NCBI RefSeq assembly: GCF_900220985.1
Contig: NZ_OCPC01000003.1
Location: 310,001-374,000 of the forward strand
Direction: 5' to 3'
Source: Parahoeflea halophila
GTDB taxonomy: Bacteria; Pseudomonadota; Alphaproteobacteria; Rhizobiales; Rhizobiaceae
Length of the DNA stretch: 64,000 nucleotides
This document shows, one piece after another, positions 43,764 to 52,378 of the stretch (its first letter is position 1; each line of letters begins with the position of its first letter). The notes under the pieces were generated by a model. The model was not told the DNA's origin. It made no database searches and worked only from the letters and a program-made list of their open reading frames with translations. The position numbers and the translations under genes are program-made.

Positions 43764-44627
43764 ATGCAACGTGATCTCGAAATCGACCTCCTGCGCTCCT
43801 TCGTGGCGATCGCCGCGCACCGCAGTTTCACCCGCGCGGCGGAAGCCATCGGACGCACGCAGTCCGCCGTCAGCCTGCAACTCAAGCGGCTGGAACAGAT
43901 TACCGGTGAACGGCTGTTCGAGCGCAGCCGCAATTCTGTCGAGATCACGCCGACCGGCGAAGCGCTGCTGGTGCATGCCAACCGGATTCTGATGGCCAAC
44001 GAGGCGGCGCTGGCGCATATCAGGCGGCCGGAAGCGGAAGGCCTGATCCGCTTCGGCGCACCGGATGACTATGCCAGCTACCTGCTGGCGCCGATCCTGG
44101 CGGGGTTTCGGGCCGAGTATCCGCTGGTGGAGTTCGAGCTCACCTGCGAAAGCTCGATCGACCTTGTGCCGATGCTCGAGCATGGCGAAATCGACATCAT
44201 GCTCGGCACCCACCAGTCAGACCAGGTCAATGGTCGGATTGCGCGCTATGAATCCCTGCACTGGGTGGCCGGCCCCGATTATGTCGACGATCCGGCCAAG
44301 GGGCTCTCGCTGGCGCTGTTTCCTCAAGGCTGCGCGGTGCGCCATGCCGGACTCGTGGCACTCGAACAGATCGAACGGCCCTGGCGCATCGTCTGCTCGA
44401 CCCGCAGCGTCGACCTGATCGAGAAAACCGTGCTCAACGGCGCCGGCGTCTCGGTGATGGAAGCCTCCATCATCCCCGGGACCCTGCGCGTACTCGATGG
44501 CCAGCCCGGCTTCCCGCCACTGCCCGAAATCGCCATGAGCGTGCACTACAACAAGGCAGCCTGCCCGCCACATGTGGGGATATTCGCGGATTACCTGGTG
44601 GGGGAACTGGGGAAGCGGCGCGTGTAG
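43764..44627 (+). CDS. LysR-type transcriptional regulator
   Basis: A 287-residue regulator: N-terminal winged helix (LEIDLLRSFVAIAAHRSFTRAAEAIGRTQSAVSLQLKRLEQITGERLFERS) and a LysR substrate domain from about 90 (GLIRFGAPDDYASYLLAPILAGFRAEYPLVEFEL). Resembles the group controlling small-molecule transport, but ligand and target are unknown. It ends about 170 bases before the uvrD 3'-end remnant, which is on the other strand, so the ancestral neighbour was probably uvrD. Confidence 0.9.
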   Translation: MQRDLEIDLLRSFVAIAAHRSFTRAAEAIGRTQSAVSLQLKRLEQITGERLFERSRNSVEITPTGEALLVHANRILMANEAALAHIRRPEAEGLIRFGAPDDYASYLLAPILAGFRAEYPLVEFELTCESSIDLVPMLEHGEIDIMLGTHQSDQVNGRIARYESLHWVAGPDYVDDPAKGLSLALFPQGCAVRHAGLVALEQIERPWRIVCSTRSVDLIEKTVLNGAGVSVMEASIIPGTLRVLDGQPGFPPLPEIAMSVHYNKAACPPHVGIFADYLVGELGKRRV

Positions 44628-44697
44628 TCCGGATGGCGCACTGGCACCCAGGCGCGTGGCAAATGCCACATGCAGCTATGGGCAATGATCTATCCAC

Positions 44698-44726
44698 CGT
44701 CATGCCGCACTTGATGCGGCATCCAG
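44698..44726. repeat. Intergenic palindrome, CGTCATGCCG type
   Basis: CGTCATGCCGCAC TTGA TGCGGCATCC: arms ATGCCGCA/TGCGGCAT around a five-base loop, perfect over eight pairs. Same style as the copy at 9271-9296 and as intergenic repeats scattered in many alphaproteobacterial genomes. It is between the LysR gene and the uvrD remnant, both pointing toward it. Confidence 0.6.
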
Positions 44727-44794
44727 CCAGTTTTAGTCCTTGTGCTGAACGTGTCTTACCCCCCGGCAGAAACCGGGTCAGGTTTGGCCTGAGA

Positions 44795-44935
44795 AACAGA
44801 CGGTCAGCTTTTTGGCGTCGAGTGCAACGATGTTGCAGTAGTCGAACTTGTAATGGTGGCCGATGGAACGTCCGGGATCTGTGCCGGTGGATCTGGCAAC
44901 CAGTTGGCCCGAGTCGGTGGCGCCACGCGGTTGAA
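44795..44935 (-). pseudogene. Degenerate 3'-end copy of uvrD
   Basis: On the minus strand it reads ...RGAT-DSGQLVARSTGTDPGRSIG...NIVALDAKKLTV, aligning with RGSTIEGELVARSTGTESAFSIG...NIAGIDGNKLTI in the C-terminal tudor-like region of UvrD (intact copy at 47929-48073 of this window). LVARSTGT is identical. Several small deletions and loss of the final ~16 codons mark it as dead. It has the orientation of uvrD and is separated from it by about 3 kb of accessory genes. Confidence 0.8.
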
Positions 44936-44969
44936 CCCGAGGAAGCCGGTTCTTCGCATCAAGCAACAA

Positions 44970-45002
44970 TTCACCCGGCCGGCAACGGGCCGCCCGGGTG
45001 AA
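44970..45002 (-). terminator. Hairpin terminator after the secreted-protein gene
   Basis: Arms TTCACCCGG/CCGGGTGAA pair perfectly around a GC-rich loop, followed on the minus strand by a T-rich TTGTTGCTT. It lies about 30 bases past the stop at 45032 and just before the uvrD remnant, so it marks the end of the inserted block. Confidence 0.6.
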
Positions 45003-45031
45003 CTGTCTTTGTGGAGCAGGCACTCTGACTT

Positions 45032-45478
45032 CTAACGCCAGATTGAGCCCTTGAACTGGCCGGTGGCGTCTCCCGGGGTTATGCCGGACAGGTCACAATG
45101 GTTGGGATTTCCCGGCACATCGGCCTCGATCAGCCGGGCGCTTTTGACCGGCGCGTTGATCACGCAATAGGCGTCGAAGCGGACCGGCAACCCCTGCAGC
45201 GTGTTTTCGCGATTGCCACCCGGACGGCAGTTGACGCTGGCGCCAAGCATGCGCCCGGTGATGTCAACCTCTTCGGTTCCGAAACTGCAGACTTCGCCGG
45301 TTTTCGTTCCGGGCGTTCCGCCGGGGCCACCGATGGTGACGCCGCGGATGACGACGCCGGTCGTCACCGGTGTGACGCCGGACATCAGACCGGCTTCTTC
45401 CGCGAGGGCATGGGAGGTGATCGTCGCGGCCAGGGCGAAGATCATCGAGGGCAAGGGATGCTTGTATGGCAAGTTCAT
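45032..45478 (-). CDS. Secreted small cysteine-containing protein
   Basis: A 148-residue protein with signal peptide (MNLPYKHPLPSMIFALAATITSHALA, cleavage about residue 26). The mature part has four cysteines (TGEVCSFG, VNCRPG, AYCVIN, HCDLSG), probably two disulfides, and a Gly-rich GVTIGGPGGTPGTKTG. Ribosome-binding site AAGGAGA. No family recognised. It is last of the cassette after the tail-collar and RhiA genes, and may be a secreted or surface partner of them. Confidence 0.65.
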   Translation of the reverse strand: MNLPYKHPLPSMIFALAATITSHALAEEAGLMSGVTPVTTGVVIRGVTIGGPGGTPGTKTGEVCSFGTEEVDITGRMLGASVNCRPGGNRENTLQGLPVRFDAYCVINAPVKSARLIEADVPGNPNHCDLSGITPGDATGQFKGSIWR

Positions 45479-45565
45479 CACGGGTCTCCTTTCAAGGTTT
45501 CGAGGCATTCTCCCACGCAGCTGCATGGCGTCGTGAAGCGGGGCTTTGGTTATCGGCTCCGGCGA

Positions 45566-46147
45566 TCAGCGGAACTTGATGATGTAATTGACGGCAATGT
45601 TCTTGGGGCGCGTTTCGGACGAGAACCGGGCCGGTGATGCGAGCCCTTCGGTCTGTTTCTTCGTCACATTTGTTCCCGCGGCCGGACCTGATTGCGAGAC
45701 GGCCGCCGGGCTGGTGATGTCATATTGGTGGGTGTGATCCTGCAAGGCATCGCACTGAAGCGAGCCGACAACATTGGCGGTGTTGTTGCCGGTCGGGTCC
45801 CACCGGGCCTTGGCATCAGGATCCATGCCGGCGCCGGCATCGAGCCCTCGCAGGAAAACCCCGCGATAGTCCGGAATGCGGAAGTCGGCGCCGGAGTTTT
45901 TCTCGCCGTAAAGAAAGCCGATCACCGCATGCAATTCGGGGTAGCTGGCAACGCTGAGATAGCGTCCGTCGCACAGCATCCAGCCCTGGCTTTCGATGTG
46001 ATTGAGCGGACTGGCGGCCTTGCCGCCCTCGACAGGCGTGATGGCTGCGCAGGCCGCATTTGACCAGATGGCATTCGGGGCGCCGGAGACAGGATCGACC
46101 TGCCCGGCGAAGGGGCTCACGGACCCGACGGGCATGGCGAAAGACAT
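45566..46147 (-). CDS. Tail-collar domain protein (phage tail fibre/MdpB-like)
   Basis: A 193-residue protein. MPVGSVSPFAGQV...GWMLCDGRYLSVASYPELHAVIGFLYG...DFRIPDYRGVFLRGLD is the Phage Tail Collar domain, used in tail fibres and in microcystin-dependent MdpB-like bacterial proteins. The C-terminus (RPKNIAVNYIIKFR) is the standard ending of the domain. Start 46147 has AAGGAAACC upstream. No other phage structural genes are nearby, so it is a domesticated or free-standing member. Grouped with RhiA. Confidence 0.85.
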   Translation of the reverse strand: MSFAMPVGSVSPFAGQVDPVSGAPNAIWSNAACAAITPVEGGKAASPLNHIESQGWMLCDGRYLSVASYPELHAVIGFLYGEKNSGADFRIPDYRGVFLRGLDAGAGMDPDAKARWDPTGNNTANVVGSLQCDALQDHTHQYDITSPAAVSQSGPAAGTNVTKKQTEGLASPARFSSETRPKNIAVNYIIKFR

Positions 46148-46310
46148 GACGGTTTCCTTACATGATCGGCACGATGGAGACCGGGAGCGGAGTGGCGCGC
46201 CCTGGCGGGCGGTGCTGTGGCGACGCGGTCTGATGGCAGTCGCCTGGGCGCAACTTTCTCCGCTCCCGGCCGGCTCTGCGAAGTCGCAAGCAGAGCCGGA
46301 GAACGGTTGT

Positions 46311-47006
46311 TCAGGCCGGGTTGATATCCCAGGTGTTGTCGCCACCGAGCACACAGTCGAGCGCGAACACGGCCGACTTGAACTTCGCCTCGGCAGTCTG
46401 CGTGATTGTGTTGATGTTCAACACCGTGCCAATCCTCGTGTTGGTTCCTGCTGCCACCCAGTAGCTCGGCGTCGGCGTGAACACGTGCTGGAGATTGGTG
46501 CCGGCCTGCACGGCATAGGAACCGGTGCCGGACATGCCGATGCCGACAGAGAACTTGTTGTTGGGGACATCTGCCGCATCATTGATGATCAGCGATCCGT
46601 CCGGCGGTCCCTTTACCGGATCGGAAAGCCCGGGACCAGGGGTGAGCGAGAACTCGGTCGTGTTCTTTCCGCTCGGGCTGCAGTCCTTGGGGCCGCCGGC
46701 ATCGAATGTCACGCCGGGGATCAGTTGGCCGGTATCGCTCCAGACGAAGTTATACTCGATCTCCCAGGTGAAGCGGATGTGGTCGCCAACACGGATCATG
46801 TAGGGTGAGCAGAACCAGGCTAGAGAGAACACGTCGGCCACCTGGGCGGGCATCTTCTGGTAGACGTAGAATGTCCAGGGCTGTGCAGACTGGTTGATGA
46901 GCTTGAGCGAATACTGGGTACCCTGCCCCATGGCCTCCGCGTGGGACTGCGACATGAGCGATTCGAACGGCATCGTCTGGTCGGCGTAACTGATATGAAT
47001 GGACAT
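46311..47006 (-). CDS. rhiA: RhiA family protein
   Basis: A 231-residue protein with the RhiA hallmarks: QYSLKLINQSAQPWTFYVYQKMP, VFSLAWFCSPYMIRVGDHIRFTWEIEYNFVWSDTGQLIPGVTF, NNKFSVGIGMSGTGSYAVQAGTNLQHVFTPTPSYWVAAG, and a final GGDNTWDI. RhiA was described as an abundant, quorum-sensing-controlled, rhizosphere-expressed protein of Rhizobium leguminosarum; function remains unknown. No rhiB, rhiC, rhiR or luxI-type gene is here. Downstream on the same strand is the tail-collar gene, 163 bases away. Confidence 0.8.
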   Translation of the reverse strand: MSIHISYADQTMPFESLMSQSHAEAMGQGTQYSLKLINQSAQPWTFYVYQKMPAQVADVFSLAWFCSPYMIRVGDHIRFTWEIEYNFVWSDTGQLIPGVTFDAGGPKDCSPSGKNTTEFSLTPGPGLSDPVKGPPDGSLIINDAADVPNNKFSVGIGMSGTGSYAVQAGTNLQHVFTPTPSYWVAAGTNTRIGTVLNINTITQTAEAKFKSAVFALDCVLGGDNTWDINPA

Positions 47007-47309
47007 CTGCTTATCCTCTGCTGTGAAGCCCTTTCAGGCCAATGGTGGAAGGACCCACACCGGATTGGTGGCGTGGCCGGACCCTTAGGAGACACCGCAC
47101 CCGGAACGAATTCCGATGATCTCTGACATCTTCGGTCACCTTGCCCGATTGCCACGTGTGCTCGGCGCAACTGTTTGAAACTGCAGAGCTACCGCAATTC
47201 CAGAGGGTGCATTCACAAACTTTAAACCATAACGTGTATATTTGGTATTCAATGCAATCAACCGGCAGTTAAATGCCAGCGATCGCTTCACCGCTGGTCA
47301 AATCCCCCG
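47007..47309. other. Intergenic region before rhiA with regulator-site candidate
   Basis: About 303 bases upstream of rhiA. The middle (47200-47260) is AT-rich and includes ATTTGGTATT at 47240-47249, the inverted counterpart of AATACCAAAT at 47756-47765 on the far side of the XRE gene. Otherwise nothing recognised. Confidence 0.45.
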
Positions 47310-47669
47310 TCAAAGCGGGGAATCCCGCTCGGGAATTTCAGCAAGTATCGCCAGGACTGGCTCCAGGATTCGTGGCGGTCGTTGCCTGAGCATTTCGAGC
47401 AGTTCCAGCTCCTCATCGGTCAGATGCTCCCTGCGTTGCCAGTCCGGCGCGTTTCGCCCCAGCGCGAGCCAGTCCAGAGAAACATCCAGGGACCGTGCCA
47501 GCAGGCAGGCATTGTCGAGCGTCATGGGGTGGCCGTGGATCCATTTGGACATGGCCGCAGGAGACACTCCGATTTCAACGGCAAGCGCCATGGCCTTGTT
47601 GTGACCACGCTGTTTCATCGCCCGGACGATGCGCTTGCCGCGTTGCGTGTCGATGGGTTGGTTTGGCAT
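47310..47669 (-). CDS. XRE-family helix-turn-helix regulator
   Basis: A 119-residue DNA-binding protein with a lambda-repressor-like HTH at about 12-65 (RIVRAMKQRGHNKAMALAVEIGVSPAAMSKWIHGHPMTLDNACLLARSLDVSLDWLALG). The C-terminal ~50 residues (REHLTDEELELLEMLRQRPPR) are a helical, prophage-regulator-like tail. Start 47669 has AAGGAT upstream. It is on the same strand as rhiA; matching ATTTGGTATT elements lie on both sides, making it the likely local regulator of the cassette. Confidence 0.85.
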   Translation of the reverse strand: MPNQPIDTQRGKRIVRAMKQRGHNKAMALAVEIGVSPAAMSKWIHGHPMTLDNACLLARSLDVSLDWLALGRNAPDWQRREHLTDEELELLEMLRQRPPRILEPVLAILAEIPERDSPL

Positions 47670-47755
47670 GCGACGATCCTTCACTTCGAGACGGCCGCCT
47701 GCCATTAAATGTATCTTAGGTTGTATTTGTTAATAATAAAGCAACTATAAGTTTC

Positions 47756-47765
47756 AATACCAAAT
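47756..47765. promoter_or_regulatory. Half of a paired operator candidate around the XRE gene
   Basis: AATACCAAAT here is the reverse complement of ATTTGGTATT at 47240-47249. One copy lies in the promoter region of the XRE gene and the other in that of rhiA, both in unusually AT-rich DNA. Confidence 0.45.
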
Positions 47766-47873
47766 AAATGCATCCGCAATGTCTGGCGAAACCTCCGGTC
47801 TGTCGGATTGAGCGTGAGCAGACTTCAATCGCTTATGTTGTCGTCCGTGAACATCAGCTGTGTGCAGGTGCTC

Positions 47874-50384
47874 TCATACCCGCTCGACAAAGCCTTCGAG
47901 CACTCGCTTCTGGCCGGCCTTGTCGAAATCGATGGTCAGCTTGTTGCCATCGATCCCGGCGATGTTGCCATTGCCGAATTTGAGGTGGAAGACGCGGTCG
48001 CCGATGGAAAAGGCCGATTCGGTGCCCGTTGAACGGGCCACCAGTTCGCCTTCGATGGTGGAACCGCGGGGACCGGACTCTCCGTAAGCGATGCGTTCGA
48101 CTGCGTGGCCGGAGCGAGTGCCCCAGTTGTCTCGGGCGGCGTCGGTCTTGTTGGCCTGGGCACGCTTCCAGCCGGGCGTGTTGTAATTGCCGGAAAACGG
48201 CTCGGCCCTGTCGAAACGCGAGGCACCGTAGGGGCCACCCGAATGTCCGGAACCGCCAAAGCGTCCACCACGGCCATAGCCGCCATACCCGGTGTCCATC
48301 TCGGCCACTTCGACATGGGCCTCGGGCAGTTCGTCAAGGAATCGCGAAGGCAGCGTCGATTGCCAGAGCCCGTGGATACGGCGGTTGGAGACGAACCAGA
48401 CGTGGCAGAAAAGTTTGGCGCGGGTCAGCCCGACATAGGCGAGGCGCCGCTCCTCCTCAAGGCCCGAGCGGCCGCCTTCATCAAGTGCGCGCTGATGCGG
48501 GAAAAGGCCTTCTTCCCAGCCGGGCAAGAACACGGTCTCGAATTCCAGCCCCTTGGCCGAGTGCAGCGTCATGATCGAGACGGCGTCAAGATCGGGGTTG
48601 TTGTCGGTGTCCATGACCAGCGCCACGTGCTCGAGGAAGGCACGCATGGATTCGAAACCGGAGATGGTCTCGACCAGTTCCTTCAGGTTTTCGAGCCGCG
48701 TCGGCGCGTCGGCGGAGCGGTCGTTCTGCCACATCTCGGTGTAGCCGGATTCCTCGAGGATTGTCTCGGCCAGCTCGTGGCCGGGGGTTGCTTCCATCAT
48801 CCCCTGCCAGCGGGTGAACATCTCGACCACATCAGTCAACGACTTGCGCGGCTTGGGCTTGAGCTCATCGGTGAGGATGAGTTCGCGGGCGGCCGCCAGC
48901 ATCGGGATACCGCGGGCGCGGGCAACATCGTGGATCTGGCGCACCGCAGCCTCGCCGAGGCCACGCTTGGGAACATTGACAATACGCTCAAAGGCGAGAT
49001 CGTCGGCTGGCTGGGAGACAACCCGGAAAAACGCCATCGCGTCGCGGATTTCCTGGCGTTCATAGAAGCGCGGGCCGCCGATGACACGATAATTCAGCCC
49101 CAGCGTGACGAAGCGCTCTTCGAACTCGCGCATCTGGAACGAGGCGCGGACCAGGATCGCCATGTCGTTGAGCGCCCGGCCCTTCCGCTGTGCCTGCTCG
49201 ATCTCCTCGCCAATGGCGCGGGCCTCCTCCTCAGAGTCCCAGGCGGCATGAACATGCACGCGCTCGTGATCGGGGTCGGACTGTTCGGTGAACAGGGTTT
49301 TGCCGAGCCGGCCCTCATTGTGCGAGATCAGGTGCCCGGCTGCGCCGAGAATATGCTCGGTCGAGCGGTAGTTGCGCTCGAGCCGGATGACCTTCGCACC
49401 GGGGAAATCCCTCTCGAAGCGCAGGATATTTTCGACCTCGGCGCCGCGCCAGCCATAGATCGACTGGTCGTCATCGCCGACACAGCAGATGTTGGGCCGC
49501 TCGCCCTCGGGGCGCTGGGCCAACAGTCTCAACCACATATACTGCGCGGTGTTGGTGTCCTGGTACTCGTCGACCAGGATGAAGCGGAATTTGCGCTGGT
49601 ACTCCTTGAGTACATCGGGATGGGCACGGAACATGCGGATCGGCAAACAGAGAAGATCGCCGAAATCGACAGCGTTCAAGGTTTGCAGCCGTTCCTGGTA
49701 GGCCTTGTAGAGCGCCCTGCCTTTCCCGTTGGCAAACCCGCGGCTGTCGCCTTCAGGGATGTCTTCGGGGCCATAGCCCTTGTTCTTCCAGCCATCGATC
49801 ATATTGGCGAATTGCCGCGCCGGCCAGCGCTTGTCGTCAATCCCCTCGGCCTGGATCAGCTGCTTGCAGAGCCGGATCACGTCATCGGTGTCGAGAATGG
49901 TGAAATCGGAGCGCAGATTTGCCAGTTCGGCGTGACGGCGCAGCAGCTTGACACCGATCGAGTGGAAGGTGCCGAGCCAGGGCATGCCCTCGACCGCGCC
50001 GCCGACCAGAACGCCGATGCGCTCCTTCATCTCCCGCGCCGCCTTGTTGGTGAAGGTGACGGAGAGGATCTGCGACGGGTAAGCCAGTCCGAGATTGAGG
50101 ATGTGGGCGATGCGGGTGGTCAGGACCCGGGTCTTGCCGGTCCCCGCCCCGGCCAGAACCAGCACCGGCCCCTCAATGGATTCGACGGCATCGGCCTGCT
50201 CGGGGTTGAGGCCGGAAAGGTAGTTCGGCGCGGGCCGCGCGGCGTTGCGCGCCTGCTGGTTCGCCGCGAGCGCACGGGCCGCGATCGAGCCGCCCGCACC
50301 GGACGGTGCCGGAGCGGCTGGCGGCGTACGCGGCGCCGGATCGTCGTCGCCGAAAAACGGAATGTCATCATCTGCTGAGCTCAT
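47874..50384 (-). CDS. uvrD: UvrD/PcrA-type DNA helicase
   Basis: An 836-residue SF1A helicase of nucleotide-excision and mismatch repair. Walker A LAGAGTGKTRVL (about 77), motif II ILVDEYQDTNTAQ, motif III GDDDQSIYGWRGA, motif IV region LERNYRSTEHIL, motif V MTLHSAKGLEFETVFLPG and motif VI YVGLTRAK are complete. The N-terminal ~50 residues are a Pro/Ala-rich extension; after about 660 a Gly-rich linker leads to the tudor-like domain (ELVARSTGTESAFSIGDRVFHLKFGNGNI). The last part is duplicated in decayed form at 44795-44935, so the 3' end may have been exchanged when the RhiA cassette arrived. Confidence 0.95.
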   Translation of the reverse strand: MSSADDDIPFFGDDDPAPRTPPAAPAPSGAGGSIAARALAANQQARNAARPAPNYLSGLNPEQADAVESIEGPVLVLAGAGTGKTRVLTTRIAHILNLGLAYPSQILSVTFTNKAAREMKERIGVLVGGAVEGMPWLGTFHSIGVKLLRRHAELANLRSDFTILDTDDVIRLCKQLIQAEGIDDKRWPARQFANMIDGWKNKGYGPEDIPEGDSRGFANGKGRALYKAYQERLQTLNAVDFGDLLCLPIRMFRAHPDVLKEYQRKFRFILVDEYQDTNTAQYMWLRLLAQRPEGERPNICCVGDDDQSIYGWRGAEVENILRFERDFPGAKVIRLERNYRSTEHILGAAGHLISHNEGRLGKTLFTEQSDPDHERVHVHAAWDSEEEARAIGEEIEQAQRKGRALNDMAILVRASFQMREFEERFVTLGLNYRVIGGPRFYERQEIRDAMAFFRVVSQPADDLAFERIVNVPKRGLGEAAVRQIHDVARARGIPMLAAARELILTDELKPKPRKSLTDVVEMFTRWQGMMEATPGHELAETILEESGYTEMWQNDRSADAPTRLENLKELVETISGFESMRAFLEHVALVMDTDNNPDLDAVSIMTLHSAKGLEFETVFLPGWEEGLFPHQRALDEGGRSGLEEERRLAYVGLTRAKLFCHVWFVSNRRIHGLWQSTLPSRFLDELPEAHVEVAEMDTGYGGYGRGGRFGGSGHSGGPYGASRFDRAEPFSGNYNTPGWKRAQANKTDAARDNWGTRSGHAVERIAYGESGPRGSTIEGELVARSTGTESAFSIGDRVFHLKFGNGNIAGIDGNKLTIDFDKAGQKRVLEGFVERV

Positions 50385-50666
50385 AGCGAGTGAATGTAGT
50401 GATTCGGCGCCGAAAGACCAGCGTTCGCGGTTTATTCCGGTCCCTCGGGCACCGGGTTCAACAGCAAATGCGCTCTACAGGCACCAGTTTTTGCCTTGTC
50501 TCGCGGCGGGATGTCGGAAATACTCGGCTCACGGCCAGCGCTGCCGGCAGTCCGCGCCTCCTTGAGGTCTGGCGAAAGCGCGTCTTGTTTTTCCGGTTCT
50601 CCTGATCGGCGAAAAAGTCAGCAATGCGGACACTGATCATCCCTTCGCCGCAGACAGGACGAAACG

Positions 50667-51224
50667 ATGCGAACCTATCTCGATGCAAAAGCGATGGCTT
50701 CGGTCATGCGCGAGCGGCTCGCCAACACCGGTATTTCCATCAACCACAGCCAGGCGCTGGAAATTGTCGCCCGGCAATTCGGCTTCGACACCTGGAACAT
50801 ATTGGCGGCCAAGATCGCCGAAGGTGCCCAAGGCCGGGATGATGGCGGTGTCGGACTGCAAGCGGCAACGCCGATCATCCGGATTTTCGACGAAACCAAG
50901 GCGCGCGAATTCTATCTCGAGTTTCTCGGCTGCAGCGTCGACTGGGAACATCGTTTTGAGCCCGATGCACCACTTTACATGCAGGTCTCGCGCGGGGCGA
51001 TGGTGCTGCATCTAAGCGAGCATTCGGGCGATGCGACACCGGGCGCCAATGCGGTGGTGTTTGCACGCGACGTGGAAAAACTGAATGGCGAACTCTCGGC
51101 CCGCAATTACCGCTACAACCGGCCCGGCCTACAGAAGCAGGACTGGGGGCTCGAGATGCAGGTAATCGACCCGTTCGGCAACCGGCCGCGATTTATCCAG
51201 CAGGATCAAGCGCAGGACGGCTGA
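50667..51224 (+). CDS. Glyoxalase/bleomycin-resistance superfamily protein with N-terminal extension
   Basis: A 185-residue protein. About 45 N-terminal residues (AMASVMRERLANTGISINHSQALEIVARQFGFDTWNILAAKI) form the helical 'glyoxalase-related' domain, joined to a vicinal-oxygen-chelate domain (IIRIFDETKAREFYLEFLGCSVDWEHRF...MQVSRGAMVLHLSEH...MQVIDPFGNRPRFI). It fits the bleomycin-resistance-like subgroup, but the metal ligands are not clearly those of glyoxalase I. Substrate unknown. Monocistronic. Confidence 0.85.
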   Translation: MRTYLDAKAMASVMRERLANTGISINHSQALEIVARQFGFDTWNILAAKIAEGAQGRDDGGVGLQAATPIIRIFDETKAREFYLEFLGCSVDWEHRFEPDAPLYMQVSRGAMVLHLSEHSGDATPGANAVVFARDVEKLNGELSARNYRYNRPGLQKQDWGLEMQVIDPFGNRPRFIQQDQAQDG

Positions 51225-51325
51225 CCGGCCGCTTGAGCAATGGGCCGCCTGCGTTCCCGATAGTGCAGCCGAACAGCCAGCCCGGTGCTGCCAGGGTGGT
51301 TCGCCGTCCCGGCCGGATTGCAGGA

Positions 51326-52213
51326 CTACATCTGACGGGAGTTTCCGCGAACTGTTCCGGCGGAAACCATCGCTTCTGGCATTCTTGAACGCCGGTACTG
51401 CAGAGCCACGACCTTGTAGCCGCCGGACCTGAGCTGCGACAGGAGCAAAGGCAGCATGGCGGCAGTGCGGTGATGGATGTCGTGCATCAGGATGACGCCT
51501 TTGCGCCTGTCGCGAAGCTGCGCCATGGTGCGCGCCGCAATGGTTTGCGGGCTCAACTTGAAATAATCCTTGGTGTCGATGTCGACATCAAGAATGACCA
51601 TGCCACGCGCGGCAACCGAGTTCCGCAGAGCGACCGTGTCGGCGAGATAGGGGAAACGGAAGAAGCCGATCGGGGCGCCGGTTGCCCTGGTCACTGCCGC
51701 ATTGCCGGTTGCTATATCAGCAAGAGCGCGGTTGGTGTCCGTACTTGCCAGATTGGCATGATTGTAGGTATGACCGCCGACGGAATGGCCGTGATTGACA
51801 ACTCTTGCCGCCACCGCGGGATAGCTGTTCGCCATCTGGCCGACCATAAAGAAGGTTGCCTTAACGCCGAATTGATCAAGGATCTCCAGCACCCGGTCGG
51901 TCTTGCCCGGCATCGGGCCGTCATCAAAAGTGAGGATGACCTCCTTGTCTGCCAGCCGGATCTCGGACAGTGACGAGACTTCCAGGGTCCGTCCGGCGAG
52001 CGATCCGAACTCCTTGCCGCCCGGCGCCCTGCCGAAACGGGCAAAGGCCTGATTGTCCGCCACAACAACCTTGTCGCGGCCGGGCCGCGCGTGCTGATCG
52101 CCGGCAGGCACATAGGCGGTTTGCGCGGCCCCGGAAGCAGAGGGCGGCTTCGAAGTGCACCCGGCCATGGCAAGGCAGAACAGCATACACAAAAGGGCAA
52201 GACGCGGAACCAT
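51326..52213 (-). CDS. Polysaccharide deacetylase lipoprotein (NodB homology)
   Basis: A 295-residue lipoprotein: signal MVPRLALLCMLFCLAMAGC with the acylated Cys at residue 19. The NodB domain has motif 1 ILTFDDGP (about 95), motif 2 GHTYNHANL (about 145), motif 3 FFRFPY and motif 5 GVILMHDIHHRT (about 245). It should remove acetyl groups from peptidoglycan or an exopolysaccharide in the periplasm or outer envelope. Monocistronic. Confidence 0.9.
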   Translation of the reverse strand: MVPRLALLCMLFCLAMAGCTSKPPSASGAAQTAYVPAGDQHARPGRDKVVVADNQAFARFGRAPGGKEFGSLAGRTLEVSSLSEIRLADKEVILTFDDGPMPGKTDRVLEILDQFGVKATFFMVGQMANSYPAVAARVVNHGHSVGGHTYNHANLASTDTNRALADIATGNAAVTRATGAPIGFFRFPYLADTVALRNSVAARGMVILDVDIDTKDYFKLSPQTIAARTMAQLRDRRKGVILMHDIHHRTAAMLPLLLSQLRSGGYKVVALQYRRSRMPEAMVSAGTVRGNSRQM

Positions 52214-52378
52214 GGCTCAATCAACTCTGAAAAGTGACGTTGCCGGATTTTTGCCGATCATGGTTAACCGAGCGTTGACATTCACTCCGCCCGCACGTTT
52301 GAGGCGAGGCAGGGCATCACCGGCTGATGCACGTGCGCGGATATCAACGGCTCCGCTTCAGCCCCGCTGGCCTCTCTC

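Larger units (their letters stand above)
44628..45031. other. 404-base region with repeat, gene remnant and terminator
   Basis: It contains an intergenic palindrome near 44698-44726, the uvrD 3'-end remnant at 44795-44935 and a terminator-like hairpin at 44970-45002, described separately. Nothing else was recognised. Confidence 0.7.

Noticed and set aside
44778-45023. 81-residue minus-strand frame as a real gene
   Set aside because: Its second half is a decayed uvrD end and its first half reads through a terminator hairpin.
48105-50378. 757-residue open frame antisense to uvrD
   Set aside because: It is the mirror of a GC-rich, codon-biased gene with complete helicase motifs; no ribosome-binding site or domain.
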